64,000 bases of DNA from Fidelibacterota bacterium (lineage in GTDB: Bacteria > Fidelibacterota > UBA8477 > JABMPR01). Positions within the stretch are counted from its first letter, which is position 1. The number at the start of each line of letters is the position of its first letter. This document shows, piece after piece, positions 49,248 to 58,359 of the stretch. Position numbers and translations under genes: made by a program. Under the pieces are notes generated by a model, which was not told the DNA's origin, did not search any database, and was given only the letters and a program-made list of their open reading frames with translations. The stretch covers positions 1-64,000 of the forward strand of contig JAERTG010000130.1 in the NCBI GenBank assembly GCA_016845065.1, in the 5' to 3' direction.

Positions 49248-51011
49248 CTATTTAATGGTTACCTGGAAAGTGAGAGTGTGTTCATCTGCAGCACCGCCGT
49301 CAGCGTCCATGCTACTGAAGGTCCACACAACTGAACTACCGGTAAAAGCGGCTCCATCAGCGTCATCATCATCATCGACCGTTGGATCGCCTGTACCATC
49401 GATAGTCATGGTATCAAGTACATATGCGGTGTTTACTAAATCGAGAGCATCAGAAACAACCACATTTGTTGCAATACCGGTACCACTGTTGGTAACAACG
49501 ATGGTGTAGGTCAGAGTATCTCCTGGTGCAGCAGAATTCGCATCACCACTGAAATATTCTGTCCCATCATGTGTCACTGATTTAAGTAGTGACAGAACTG
49601 GGGCAGTACATGTTGTTGAGTTTGTAGCACTATCAGAAACACTAGCAAGTCCCTGTGAAGTAGCTACAATGATACTTGCGTCAGCTGCAGTATCAGCAGT
49701 TGGAACAGGAATGGTACCAATTGCTATATAGTCTTCTGACTGACCAGCAGTGAGGGTTGCAGTAAATGTGATTGCACCCACAGCTTTTTCAGACGGGCTA
49801 AGTGAACCATCACCATTACCATCAACATAATAGACCCATGTTACATAATCAGTGGTATCACTGAAATTGAAAGCATCGTTTCCATTACCATCATTGGTAA
49901 CTGTAAAGTCATATACCAGTGTATCTCCAGGATCGCCAGTATATGCAGGTCCGTTTACACCACCCGCGACGAGCGAAACAGCATAGGTCTGCTCAACTTC
50001 AATGTTTCCATCGAAATCACCAGTTGGATCAGGATTCTCTACAGGATATTCAGTTCCACCTTCATTCTCATATGTGAAAGAAGGATTGTTAGCAGGGAAT
50101 GACACAACATCAACCGGAGTAAGGCCACCGTCTAGAACAGCGTCAAACTGCACACAGATCGTTGCAGCACTCACCAGATCTCCCAAGAACAATTCTAGAG
50201 TGTCACCACGGAAATGGTAGTCTCCGTAAGGTGCAGATGTAGCAATTGTCAGGAAGTTGTTTCCACCATCGATACTCACGGAATTTACATCCAGAGTTGT
50301 GTTGGTAGGCATGACAGTCCTAAAGATAGGATTGTAAGCAGTTGCTGATCCATCGTTGGTAAAACAGGACTCAAAGGTTACCGATTCCCCTGCTTCAGGA
50401 GTTGGGTTACCAATGATGTCAGTGGTACCATTAACTGCTGCAGCCTGGATAGTTGTAACCAACAGAATTGTGTCTTTGGATGCGATGTTGAAATCTGAGG
50501 TAGCTATCAGAGTAACGGTATGCTCGTCACCGCCAGCACCACCATCCACATCTGTCACCTTAATCAAGAGATTATAGGTTTCAGTGTAAGTCAGTGAGCT
50601 GGTTTGAGATACAATAGCATCACCATCTCCAGGTACGATTGTTCCTGTACCGTTGACATCATGGTAGATTTCTACGTTGTATGTACCGCCACTTGGAACG
50701 ACTGCTCCAGTAGCAACCAGGGTGAAGAAATCATCACCGTTACCACTATTGTCAACTGTGACAGGGTACAAGTAGGAAGCCATTGACTGGATGGACTGTG
50801 CTTGATCAGCACCAAGACCAACACCAGCAATTTGACTCACTGTGGTTTGGACAACAAGTGACTGGACCTGTGCCATTGGATTACCATTGGCGTCCTCGTA
50901 GTTACCTATTGCCTGGTTCGAGATAATAGTGCCTTCTTCTGTGATGGCACTGGCTGTAGCTACAAGTCCCATCAGGACAAGAGCGACGATTAAGAAGCGT
51001 GTAGGTTTCAT
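49248..51011 (-). CDS. Secreted DUF11-domain protein
   Basis: 587 residues from the ATG at 51011, which has a strong GGAGGG site and yields the signal peptide MKPTRFLIVALVLMGLVATA; a longer frame from 51101 overlaps the previous gene and is rejected. The body is rich in Thr, Asp, Gly and Val and made of Ig-like/DUF11 modules, the clearest near the C-terminus (PGDTLTYTIVVTNSGTGIAT). A DPTVDDDDDADGAAF stretch and DVNGTGTIVPGDGD-like loops may bind calcium. It ends without an anchor or sorting domain, so it is either secreted or held by its cluster partners. The next gene follows after 62 bases. Confidence 0.75.
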   Translation of the reverse strand: MKPTRFLIVALVLMGLVATASAITEEGTIISNQAIGNYEDANGNPMAQVQSLVVQTTVSQIAGVGLGADQAQSIQSMASYLYPVTVDNSGNGDDFFTLVATGAVVPSGGTYNVEIYHDVNGTGTIVPGDGDAIVSQTSSLTYTETYNLLIKVTDVDGGAGGDEHTVTLIATSDFNIASKDTILLVTTIQAAAVNGTTDIIGNPTPEAGESVTFESCFTNDGSATAYNPIFRTVMPTNTTLDVNSVSIDGGNNFLTIATSAPYGDYHFRGDTLELFLGDLVSAATICVQFDAVLDGGLTPVDVVSFPANNPSFTYENEGGTEYPVENPDPTGDFDGNIEVEQTYAVSLVAGGVNGPAYTGDPGDTLVYDFTVTNDGNGNDAFNFSDTTDYVTWVYYVDGNGDGSLSPSEKAVGAITFTATLTAGQSEDYIAIGTIPVPTADTAADASIIVATSQGLASVSDSATNSTTCTAPVLSLLKSVTHDGTEYFSGDANSAAPGDTLTYTIVVTNSGTGIATNVVVSDALDLVNTAYVLDTMTIDGTGDPTVDDDDDADGAAFTGSSVVWTFSSMDADGGAADEHTLTFQVTIK

Positions 51012-51097
51012 TTCAAACCCTCCTTTTGTTAGCTTCTGTTTGTGATTGATACTTTTGGATTCCATGTTGGAATCACTTTTCAAATTTTTTGTTAAAC

Positions 51098-51592
51098 TCA
51101 TTTGTTCACCTCAACGAGAAATTCCATAGTTGCAATCTCACCGGGGGCGAGATTTTTTGAGATGTTCCACTTGATATGACTGATCATATCTGGTGTTGCT
51201 TCGCGCTTGACCAGAATTCCTTTTGAATTCCTCACGGTGTAGTGTGGAGGCCATGCCATATATGTGTTGCCCTGATTCATGGAAAAGGTGATCTCAGTAT
51301 TTTCACCCTGTGCGCTGTTGGGCACATAAGTCACTCCAGCTGGGATCGGATCGATGATCTCAGGATTATGCATCTGCCCATCTCCAACATTCGATGCCGT
51401 GAGGACGTAGCGTAGTGTGTCTCCGGGAACGTAACTGAGCAGAGATGCATCTTTCTTTTCTGCTGCAGTCAAGTTGACTTTTTGATCATCAATATGGATA
51501 TCCAGTTTTGGAGTACCCTGACCCATAACTACAGAAAGACACACAATAGCACATATTGCGTATTTTGTAATATTGCCTAACACATCTTTCAT
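51098..51592 (-). CDS. Small secreted DUF11-like protein, first gene of the envelope cluster
   Basis: 164 residues from the ATG at 51592, chosen because AAGGAGAGAG is correctly placed and a signal peptide (KYAICAIVCLSVVMGQG) follows. The mature part is one DUF11-like module (YVPGDTLRYVLTASNVGDGQ, PIPAGVTYVPNSA, LAPGEIATMEFLVEV). The frame stays open for another 119 codons upstream, with a second possible start at 51904. That would place the signal peptide in the middle of the protein, so the short form is preferred. It heads the four-gene cluster and is a candidate subunit or chaperone of the structure. Confidence 0.7.
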   Translation of the reverse strand: MKDVLGNITKYAICAIVCLSVVMGQGTPKLDIHIDDQKVNLTAAEKKDASLLSYVPGDTLRYVLTASNVGDGQMHNPEIIDPIPAGVTYVPNSAQGENTEITFSMNQGNTYMAWPPHYTVRNSKGILVKREATPDMISHIKWNISKNLAPGEIATMEFLVEVNK

Positions 51593-53474
51593 TTCTCTCT
51601 CCTTCAACTCGATTTGCTTAACCACCAGATTGCTCGTCATATCGTTTCTCGATGATGAGTTTTGAGCGGATCTGCCACCCACTTTTGATGTGAGAATTGT
51701 CACAGGAAATGTGGATCGATTCATCTGAGCCATGTGATTGTAAATCGAATTTTTTCTAATTTTCCAAGCCCCTACTGAACTGCCGCCCCCAGCAATTTTT
51801 ACAGCGATTGAGATCTCGGATGATTTCAACCAATGCGATTTTTGTGAGACAAATTTTCTCTCTCTCGATGATTGGCTACTGTATGTTTCGTTTCTCATTC
51901 TCATAGTCTCTTCCTTATATAAGTCAAATGACATGCCACCATAAAACACACCACTTATCTTATTGTTTTTTAATCATTTATGGCGTTTTTTCTATCCATA
52001 TTTTTAGAGCAGTGGGAAAGAGTGTCACAATTTTTTGACAAAAGATGTCACATTTTGCATATTTTTGTTACAACATCTAAAATTGTGGTAATAAGTTGCA
52101 CTTCTGATTTGAGTGACTTTCGGACCTTGCTAAGCAACGATTACCTTAAATTATTCCACAGATCATGCTTCACATTTAGCACAGACTTCCATTACACTTA
52201 ACAATTTTACGAGAGGAGAAATTTGCCCATAATTCCATTTTTCGAGTTGATAAAATGAGCAGATATGGCACACCCATTTTCACTGATGTGATATATTATA
52301 TACCTGCGGGTTATCCAGAATTTTTGATATTTATCGAAATTGGATTGGGGAAAAAACGTGTTTACTGGTTTGCAATCGTATTCATTTTATAGCACATCAT
52401 CACATGCTTTTCATATTAGTTGCCACTAACATCTTTGTCTTTATCAACATCTCCCCACCGATACAGATCAAAATTGATGAGTTTTATTATCATTTATACC
52501 CGATTCTACAGAAAATCCGGAACACATTGTGGTTGATTGCTTCCAACCCGCTGCAAAAAAAGTTATATCCCTGTCAAAAAGGTAACAAATGGTGTACAGA
52601 ACCATTTTCCAGTGAAACTCATCACACGTTGCATTTATTTTCACCATCATGATTAGGTGCAATCCATTTCATTTTGCCGCGTCAAATAAATTCCGAACTT
52701 GATCAACTAAGCAATCAACACTTACAATATTCTTTATATTGCAGTATATTTATTGTACACATTTTTCGGATATTGTATCAATATTTTAAGTGCTATAAGA
52801 AACATGTGCTATTGTGCAATTATGGTCAGTAATTCTCATGCACTAACCACTCCCTTTTCATCCTCATCCACAATTTCTACTTCAATCTGAGGTTCGCTAT
52901 CTCGTTATGAGAAAATCTAGCAATTCAGTTAGAATGTGATACTATAAGTCATCTATTATTGTGCTTTCTTAATAGAAATCAAGACTCACCACCCATTCCG
53001 CTTCAGAATCAGGTCCCGTAATCCATCTATCATTAAATCATATCTCTCTTCTATTTCCTATTGTCCTGATCGAAGCAGTTCCAGTCTTTTCAGTCAGGAT
53101 CCCATTTCTCAAATATGCTGAAGGATTGCTTTATTTAGATATATCAATATGATATTACATTATATCTAAACGTGATTTTTACCAACTCATATTTTTGACC
53201 ATTAAGACTTCTAACATCATATAATACACTATGTAAGCTGCTGTTATTCCAGCTTGGCATATCTATTGAGTGTAACAAGGGACTAGATGGCGCTACAAAA
53301 GCAATGAGGGAATAGATGATTATTGTGGTGATAGGAAGGAGTAAACCGGTGATGAGTTTCAGAGCACACTCACCATATCCTCCCTTTCAATTTCATTCCT
53401 CCCAAACCGCTTTTGAAATGGCTTCCTGAAAACTTAGTCAGATTTTATCGCATCGGATAATCTCCACTGACTTG
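51593..53474. other. Long gene-poor region between the envelope cluster and pgi
   Basis: About 1.9 kb of AT-rich sequence, including the ~360-base leader of the envelope cluster. No frame has a convincing start, family or ribosome binding site; a 82-codon rightward frame at 52404 looks accidental. TGTCACA occurs twice, 23 bases apart (52023-52029, 52046-52052), with TTGACA between. It may be an operator, or chance. No tRNA was seen. The right end may contain a small RNA (see the terminator at 53475). Confidence 0.5.
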
Positions 53475-53514
53475 CCCCCTTGTTGATTCCCTGTCTTCAA
53501 GGGGGTTTTCTTTT
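53475..53514 (+). terminator. Orphan intrinsic terminator upstream of pgi
   Basis: CCCCCTTG/CAAGGGGG stem with a 15-base loop followed by TTTTCTTTTG, oriented rightward. No rightward gene precedes it in the window since nqr/apbE, so it may end a small RNA or act in a pgi leader. Confidence 0.8.
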
Positions 53515-53599
53515 GTATAACCAAGTTTATTGTTCAACTCTCAAACACTCCATATATATTGAGAAGTAATTTATTTTTTATTTACAGAGGATACATCTC

Positions 53600-55180
53600 A
53601 TGGCCAAATTACCCGCATTGCAAAACTATTCTGATCAACTATATACCAATACCGCCCTTAATCTCTTCCTTGATCTGAACGAAGCCCATCTCGCAGAGGA
53701 TTCACTGACCAACCTCGAACCTGACATGTTGCTCGCTTTTGAGGAAATGGAAAAGCTTGAAAACGGTGCTATTGCTAATCCCGATGAAAACCGAACCGTG
53801 GGTCACTATTGGTTACGAAACCCCTCAGTATCTCCACATGCTGACATTCGCCAGCAAATTGAAGAGACACTTACTAGCATCAAATCTTTTGCAGCCGCAG
53901 TGCATCAGGGTCAATTACTCACACCGCAAGGAACACCATTTACCAATATCCTATTAATAGGTATAGGTGGGTCTGCCCTGGGACCCCAATTCATTGCTGA
54001 TGCCCTGGATCCAAAGACCAGTATGAAGATACAATTTTTAGACAACACTGACCCTGATGGCATTGATCGTGTCCTTTCCGGTTTGACCGATGTCCTATCC
54101 GAAACTCTTGTTATTGTCATCTCAAAATCTGGAGGTACAGCAGAAACCCGGAATGGGATGCTGGAAACCCAGCATCTTTTCATAGATCGTGGGTTGGAAT
54201 TTGGAAGACAGGCAGTTGCTATAACAGGACAGGATAGTCAGCTATATAAGCTTGCTTCCGAGGACAACTGGTTATCCATTTTTCCCATGTGGGATTGGGT
54301 TGGTGGTCGGACCTCAGTGATGTCTGCTGTTGGCCTCCTCCCTGCTGCCCTGCTGGATATCGAGATTGAACATCTCCTGGATGGGGCAGCCACCATGGAT
54401 GAAGCGACGCGGTCCCGAGACATTTCAAATAATCCTGCTGCCCTCCTGGCTCAAGCCTGGTTCATCCTTGGTGAAGGCATGGGAAGTAAGGATATGGTTG
54501 TCTTACCATATAAGGACAGGCTACTTCTCTTTAGCAGGTACCTTCAACAACTCATCATGGAATCTCTGGGGAAACGCCTGGATACTCGGGGCAATGTTGT
54601 ACACCAGGGAATTGCTGTTTATGGCAACAAGGGGTCAACAGATCAGCATGCCTATGTTCAACAATTACGTGATGGGCTGAACAATTTTTTCGTGACCTTT
54701 ATTGAAGTTCTTGCTGATCGTACAGGCCCCTCGATCCTGGTAGACGGACAAAACAGCAGCGGTGACTATCTATTTGGTTTTTATAAAGGTACTCAAACAG
54801 CTCTCAGCAGTAGTGACCGTCAATCCATCACCATCACCATCCCCGATGTATCTCCTCGAAGCATAGGTGCTCTCATTGCCCTCTATGAACGGGCAGTGGG
54901 TCTATATGCTACACTGATAAACATAAATGCGTATCACCAACCAGGTGTGGAGGCTGGGAAAAAAGCCGCTGGTAACGTTCTTGAAATTAAAAACTCCCTC
55001 CTGGAATTGCTAAATGGCAGCGATGAATACCTATCCATTGAGGATATCTGTGAAAAACTGTCCCTGGTCGGTCAGGAAGTGCTCATCTACCATATCATCC
55101 GTCATCACGCTGCTAACCACAAGCTTGAGTTCGAAGGCTCAATGAGTGAACCAAGAAGCTTGAGAGTGAAACTCAGTTGA
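53600..55180 (+). CDS. pgi: Glucose-6-phosphate isomerase
   Basis: 526 residues. It interconverts glucose-6-phosphate and fructose-6-phosphate. The SIS-type segments are visible: LLIGIGGSALGPQFIADAL, VISKSGGTAETRNGM and WDWVGGRTSVMSAVGL, plus STDQHAYVQQLRDG. The layout fits the longer bacterial forms of about 530 residues. The C-terminal ~60 residues (SIEDICEKLSLVGQEVLIYH) form a small helical tail like those in cyanobacterial and FCB enzymes. A GAGG site precedes the ATG. Confidence 0.95.
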   Translation: MAKLPALQNYSDQLYTNTALNLFLDLNEAHLAEDSLTNLEPDMLLAFEEMEKLENGAIANPDENRTVGHYWLRNPSVSPHADIRQQIEETLTSIKSFAAAVHQGQLLTPQGTPFTNILLIGIGGSALGPQFIADALDPKTSMKIQFLDNTDPDGIDRVLSGLTDVLSETLVIVISKSGGTAETRNGMLETQHLFIDRGLEFGRQAVAITGQDSQLYKLASEDNWLSIFPMWDWVGGRTSVMSAVGLLPAALLDIEIEHLLDGAATMDEATRSRDISNNPAALLAQAWFILGEGMGSKDMVVLPYKDRLLLFSRYLQQLIMESLGKRLDTRGNVVHQGIAVYGNKGSTDQHAYVQQLRDGLNNFFVTFIEVLADRTGPSILVDGQNSSGDYLFGFYKGTQTALSSSDRQSITITIPDVSPRSIGALIALYERAVGLYATLININAYHQPGVEAGKKAAGNVLEIKNSLLELLNGSDEYLSIEDICEKLSLVGQEVLIYHIIRHHAANHKLEFEGSMSEPRSLRVKLS

Positions 55181-55239
55181 TCTCAGGTTCAATCCTGCCA
55201 ACTTTGTCACCATCCAACAGCCCGAGCTTCGCTTAAATC

Positions 55240-55683
55240 ATGGCAGGCTGGCTAATTGTATCATCAAAGCAGAACCTGGAAATTACATCCAGACTCCATT
55301 TCACACAGCAAGGTCTGAAAAAACGCCATCGCAAAAAAGCGCATGAAGTTGAACCAGGAGATATCTTCTTCTATTATATCACTGGAGATCAGAAGTTAGC
55401 AGCAGCGGTGAAACTAGTGTCCTTCGTGAATGAAGCCTCTGATAAAATCTGGGTTAATCTTGGTAAAGACCCTGATGAGTGTTATCCATGGAGATTTCAA
55501 ATTGCTCCACTTCTCATCCTCCCGGAAGCGAAGTGGCTAAACATGTCTGAATTCTCAGAAAAACTTTTACACTTTAGAAAATGGCCAGCAAAAAACTGGC
55601 GATTGGGATTGCAGGGTCAGATTCATGCTCTCCGTGATGAAGATACTCAACTTTTACTCCAGGCTTTGCAGACTGAACAATAA
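55240..55683 (+). CDS. EVE/PUA-like domain protein
   Basis: 147 residues. The N-terminal WLIVSSKQNLEI, the central VEPGDIFFYYITGDQKLAAAVKLVS strand-turn pattern (given here in part) and CYPWRFQIAPL resemble the EVE domain, a PUA-like fold that binds modified bases in DNA or RNA. No partner nuclease is nearby, so it is not part of a visible defence system. The start lacks a strong ribosome binding site. Function is unknown. Confidence 0.7.
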   Translation: MAGWLIVSSKQNLEITSRLHFTQQGLKKRHRKKAHEVEPGDIFFYYITGDQKLAAAVKLVSFVNEASDKIWVNLGKDPDECYPWRFQIAPLLILPEAKWLNMSEFSEKLLHFRKWPAKNWRLGLQGQIHALRDEDTQLLLQALQTEQ

Positions 55684-55844
55684 TTTTTTTGGATCGGCCA
55701 GCATAACTGAGTTCGGTTCAATATTTGCATCGAGTCAGACAAATTAATCAAACAATTCTCCACTCATTTTTTTGGGGTGGACTTTCATTTGATAAATGAC
55801 AAGAGTCTGGCTAGATTAGTTCTAATCAACCAAAGGAATCTATC

Positions 55845-56330
55845 ATGACTTTCAACCTAGAAGCAAAAAAACATACATTGCGTCTGTTCCACCATAATGT
55901 CGCCATCATTTCCTCAGGAAAGGGTGAAAATGCAGTAGGAGCAACAGTTACCTGGTTTACCCAGAGCAGTTTTGAACCACCCCTGGTAACCATGGCAGTC
56001 AAAGCAGACAGTCGGTTATATGAAGCTATCAGTAGCAACAAAAATCTTGTCATTAGTCTGGTGACTAAGGATGATAAAGATCTGGCTGGTGCGTTTTTCA
56101 AACCAGGTGCATGGGACAATGACACATTCGGAGGATTTCCGGCAAAACCCCACGAATTAGGTGGCGCCATATTAGAATCAAGTCCAGCCTGGGTTGCTTG
56201 TGAGGTTAAAACTATTGTTGAAGAGGGAGATCATCATGTCATTGTCTCCCAGGTAGTGGACTCAGGTATTCATAGAGAAGAAGATCAAGCCATGTGTCTC
56301 TCAGAGACAGGCTGGCATTACGGAGGATAA
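55845..56330 (+). CDS. Flavin reductase-like (flavoredoxin-type) protein
   Basis: 161 residues, a split-barrel FMN-binding fold. Visible family features are AVGATVTWFTQSSFEPPLVT near residues 27-46 and the Ser/Asn-rich loop NKNLVISLV. Such proteins reduce or carry FMN. The stop lies five bases before the start of the Fe-S oxidoreductase gene, whose ribosome binding site is inside this gene's 3' end. A redox partnership between the two is plausible. Confidence 0.82.
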   Translation: MTFNLEAKKHTLRLFHHNVAIISSGKGENAVGATVTWFTQSSFEPPLVTMAVKADSRLYEAISSNKNLVISLVTKDDKDLAGAFFKPGAWDNDTFGGFPAKPHELGGAILESSPAWVACEVKTIVEEGDHHVIVSQVVDSGIHREEDQAMCLSETGWHYGG

Positions 56331-56335
56331 TTTTC

Positions 56336-58348
56336 ATGCTAACAGGTTGGGAAAAAGCGGTATTTATACTTGTCTTACTAGGATCACTTGGGGCTACCCG
56401 CACCACTTTCGGTAACATGTTCAAAATTATTGGGAGAGGGGCCAAACCTATCGATTGGCCTGCGATATTCAAACGCATTCCCGCAGGTATATTCGCCTTT
56501 CTTGGCAAACCACTTTTTAAAACCCGACCCATCGCAACTATTGTCCATACCGGCGTCTCCTGGGGATTTATCCTCTACATGCTGGTAAATCTGATTGATA
56601 TTATGTATGGGATGATCAGCGGCTTTCATTTCCTCCCCGACTCCTTTGTTGGGAACATCTATCGTCTTTTTGTCGATATTTTCAGCGTAATCGTACTTCT
56701 GGGTATTGTTTATTTTCTATTCAGACGTTTTATCCAGAATGACCCTGCTCTGCACATCAATCAAACAGTTATGCTCCATGAAAAAGCAAGAAAGGGAGTT
56801 TTCAATGACTCTGCGCTGGTAGCATTTTTCATCTTTTTCCATGTTGGCTTTCGGCTGGTCGGTGCATCATTTGAAATTGCCCAGGCTGGTGGTGATGTTT
56901 ATCAACCAGCGGCGTCAGCCCTGGCATCCCTCTGGGCTGGATTCAATCCTGGGACCCTGGTATTCAGCGAACATGTAGCCTGGTGGTTAGCTATAGGCCT
57001 CATCCTTGCCTTCATTCCCTACTTCCCAACGACCAAGCATGCTCACCTCTTCATGGGCCCGCTTAACCATATGATCACGGACAATGAGCACACCTCAGCA
57101 TCCTTTGAAACGATAGATTTTGAGGACGAATCCCTTGAGCAATATGGAGCCGCCCTTCTCGAGCATTTGCCACAGAAAAATATCCTCGATGCTTACGCCT
57201 GCATCATGTGTAATCGGTGTCAGGATGCTTGCCCGGCTTATATCACAGGGAAACCACTTTCCCCATCAGCCATTGAAGTTAATAAACGCTATTACATTAG
57301 GGATCATGTCACCGACCTGGCTACGGGTGTGGAAACAAATGATCGTCTCGCTGACTGGATGCTTTCTGAGGACGCAATCTGGGCATGTACCAGCTGTGGT
57401 TATTGTGTAGAGGTTTGTCCAGTGGCCAATGAACCCATGGTCGACATTTTACGAGCTCGCCAGGACCTGGTGATGATGGAGAGTAAATTTCCCAAGGAGG
57501 CAGTCACAACATTTAAAAACCTTGAAGTAAACGGCAATCCCTGGGGTCAGTCTGCCCAGGACCGTGAAAAATGGATGGATGATATCAAGGTTCCCAAAAT
57601 GCGGGATAAGGGTAAGGCAGAATATCTCTACTGGGTTGGATGTGCAGGTGCCTACGATGCACGAGGTCAGGAAGTTTCCCAATCGATGGTAAAGTTGTTG
57701 AATCATGCCAATGTAGATTATGCTGTGCTGGGAACAGAAGAAACCTGTACCGGTGATTCAGCACGACGCCTGGGAAATGAATATTTGTTTCAGATGATGG
57801 CCCAGGAAAATCTTGACACCTTCGAAAAATATGATGTTACTAAAATCATCACTCAATGCCCACATTGCTTAAATACCCTTAAAAATGATTACAAAGCTCT
57901 AGGTAAGCGTTACGAAGTAATTCATCATGCAGAGTTTCTCGCCGAACTTGTGGACCAGGGAAAACTAAGTCCTTCGAAAGCCAGTAGTGCTAACATCGCC
58001 TTTCATGACTCCTGTTATCTTGGTAGGCATAATGATATCTATGATGCACCTCGGGATGTGATCAAGGCAATCCCTGGTGTGAAATTGGATGAGTTTCCAC
58101 GGTCGAAGAATGAAGGACTATGTTGTGGTGCTGGTGGTGGCCGCATGTGGTTGGAAGAGACACTGGGAGACAAAACCATCAATGTTGAACGCATGGAGGA
58201 TGTGAAAGCCATCAATCCAGACGAAGTGGCTACAGCCTGTCCATTCTGTGCAACCATGATTAATGATGGTATCAAGGCCGAAGCCTTGGATACAAAAACT
58301 TCTAGTAAGGATATTGCACAATATCTACTTGAGTCTATCGCAGAATAG
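56336..58348 (+). CDS. HdrD/GlpC-like Fe-S oxidoreductase with membrane heme b domain
   Basis: 670 residues from the ATG at 56336, with GGAGGA just upstream; an earlier in-frame start at 56294 lies inside the previous gene. The N-terminal ~260 residues have about five to six membrane helices with histidines (HTGVSWGFILYMLV, FFHVGFRLVG, EHVAWWLAIG) in a NarI-like arrangement. Two 4Fe-4S motifs follow: CIMCNRCQDACP and CTSCGYCVEVCP. Two CCG-type cysteine domains end the protein; the second has CCGAGGG, while the first has ETCTGDSARR in place of Cys-Cys-Gly. Relatives pass electrons between the quinone pool and flavoproteins or thiols. The partner here may be the flavin reductase-like protein upstream. 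Confidence 0.86.
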   Translation: MLTGWEKAVFILVLLGSLGATRTTFGNMFKIIGRGAKPIDWPAIFKRIPAGIFAFLGKPLFKTRPIATIVHTGVSWGFILYMLVNLIDIMYGMISGFHFLPDSFVGNIYRLFVDIFSVIVLLGIVYFLFRRFIQNDPALHINQTVMLHEKARKGVFNDSALVAFFIFFHVGFRLVGASFEIAQAGGDVYQPAASALASLWAGFNPGTLVFSEHVAWWLAIGLILAFIPYFPTTKHAHLFMGPLNHMITDNEHTSASFETIDFEDESLEQYGAALLEHLPQKNILDAYACIMCNRCQDACPAYITGKPLSPSAIEVNKRYYIRDHVTDLATGVETNDRLADWMLSEDAIWACTSCGYCVEVCPVANEPMVDILRARQDLVMMESKFPKEAVTTFKNLEVNGNPWGQSAQDREKWMDDIKVPKMRDKGKAEYLYWVGCAGAYDARGQEVSQSMVKLLNHANVDYAVLGTEETCTGDSARRLGNEYLFQMMAQENLDTFEKYDVTKIITQCPHCLNTLKNDYKALGKRYEVIHHAEFLAELVDQGKLSPSKASSANIAFHDSCYLGRHNDIYDAPRDVIKAIPGVKLDEFPRSKNEGLCCGAGGGRMWLEETLGDKTINVERMEDVKAINPDEVATACPFCATMINDGIKAEALDTKTSSKDIAQYLLESIAE

Positions 58349-58359
58349 CCACGACCATT

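Noticed and set aside
52404-52652. 82-codon rightward frame in the gap before pgi
   Set aside because: No ribosome binding site, no family resemblance, and AT-rich composition typical of the surrounding non-coding DNA.
55130-55206. CAGGTTCAATCCTGCC looks like a tRNA T-arm
   Set aside because: The required upstream sequence is the 3' coding end of pgi and forms no acceptor, D or anticodon stems.
55240-55683. EVE-domain gene as part of a defence island
   Set aside because: No restriction, nuclease or other defence gene is adjacent; neighbours are metabolic.
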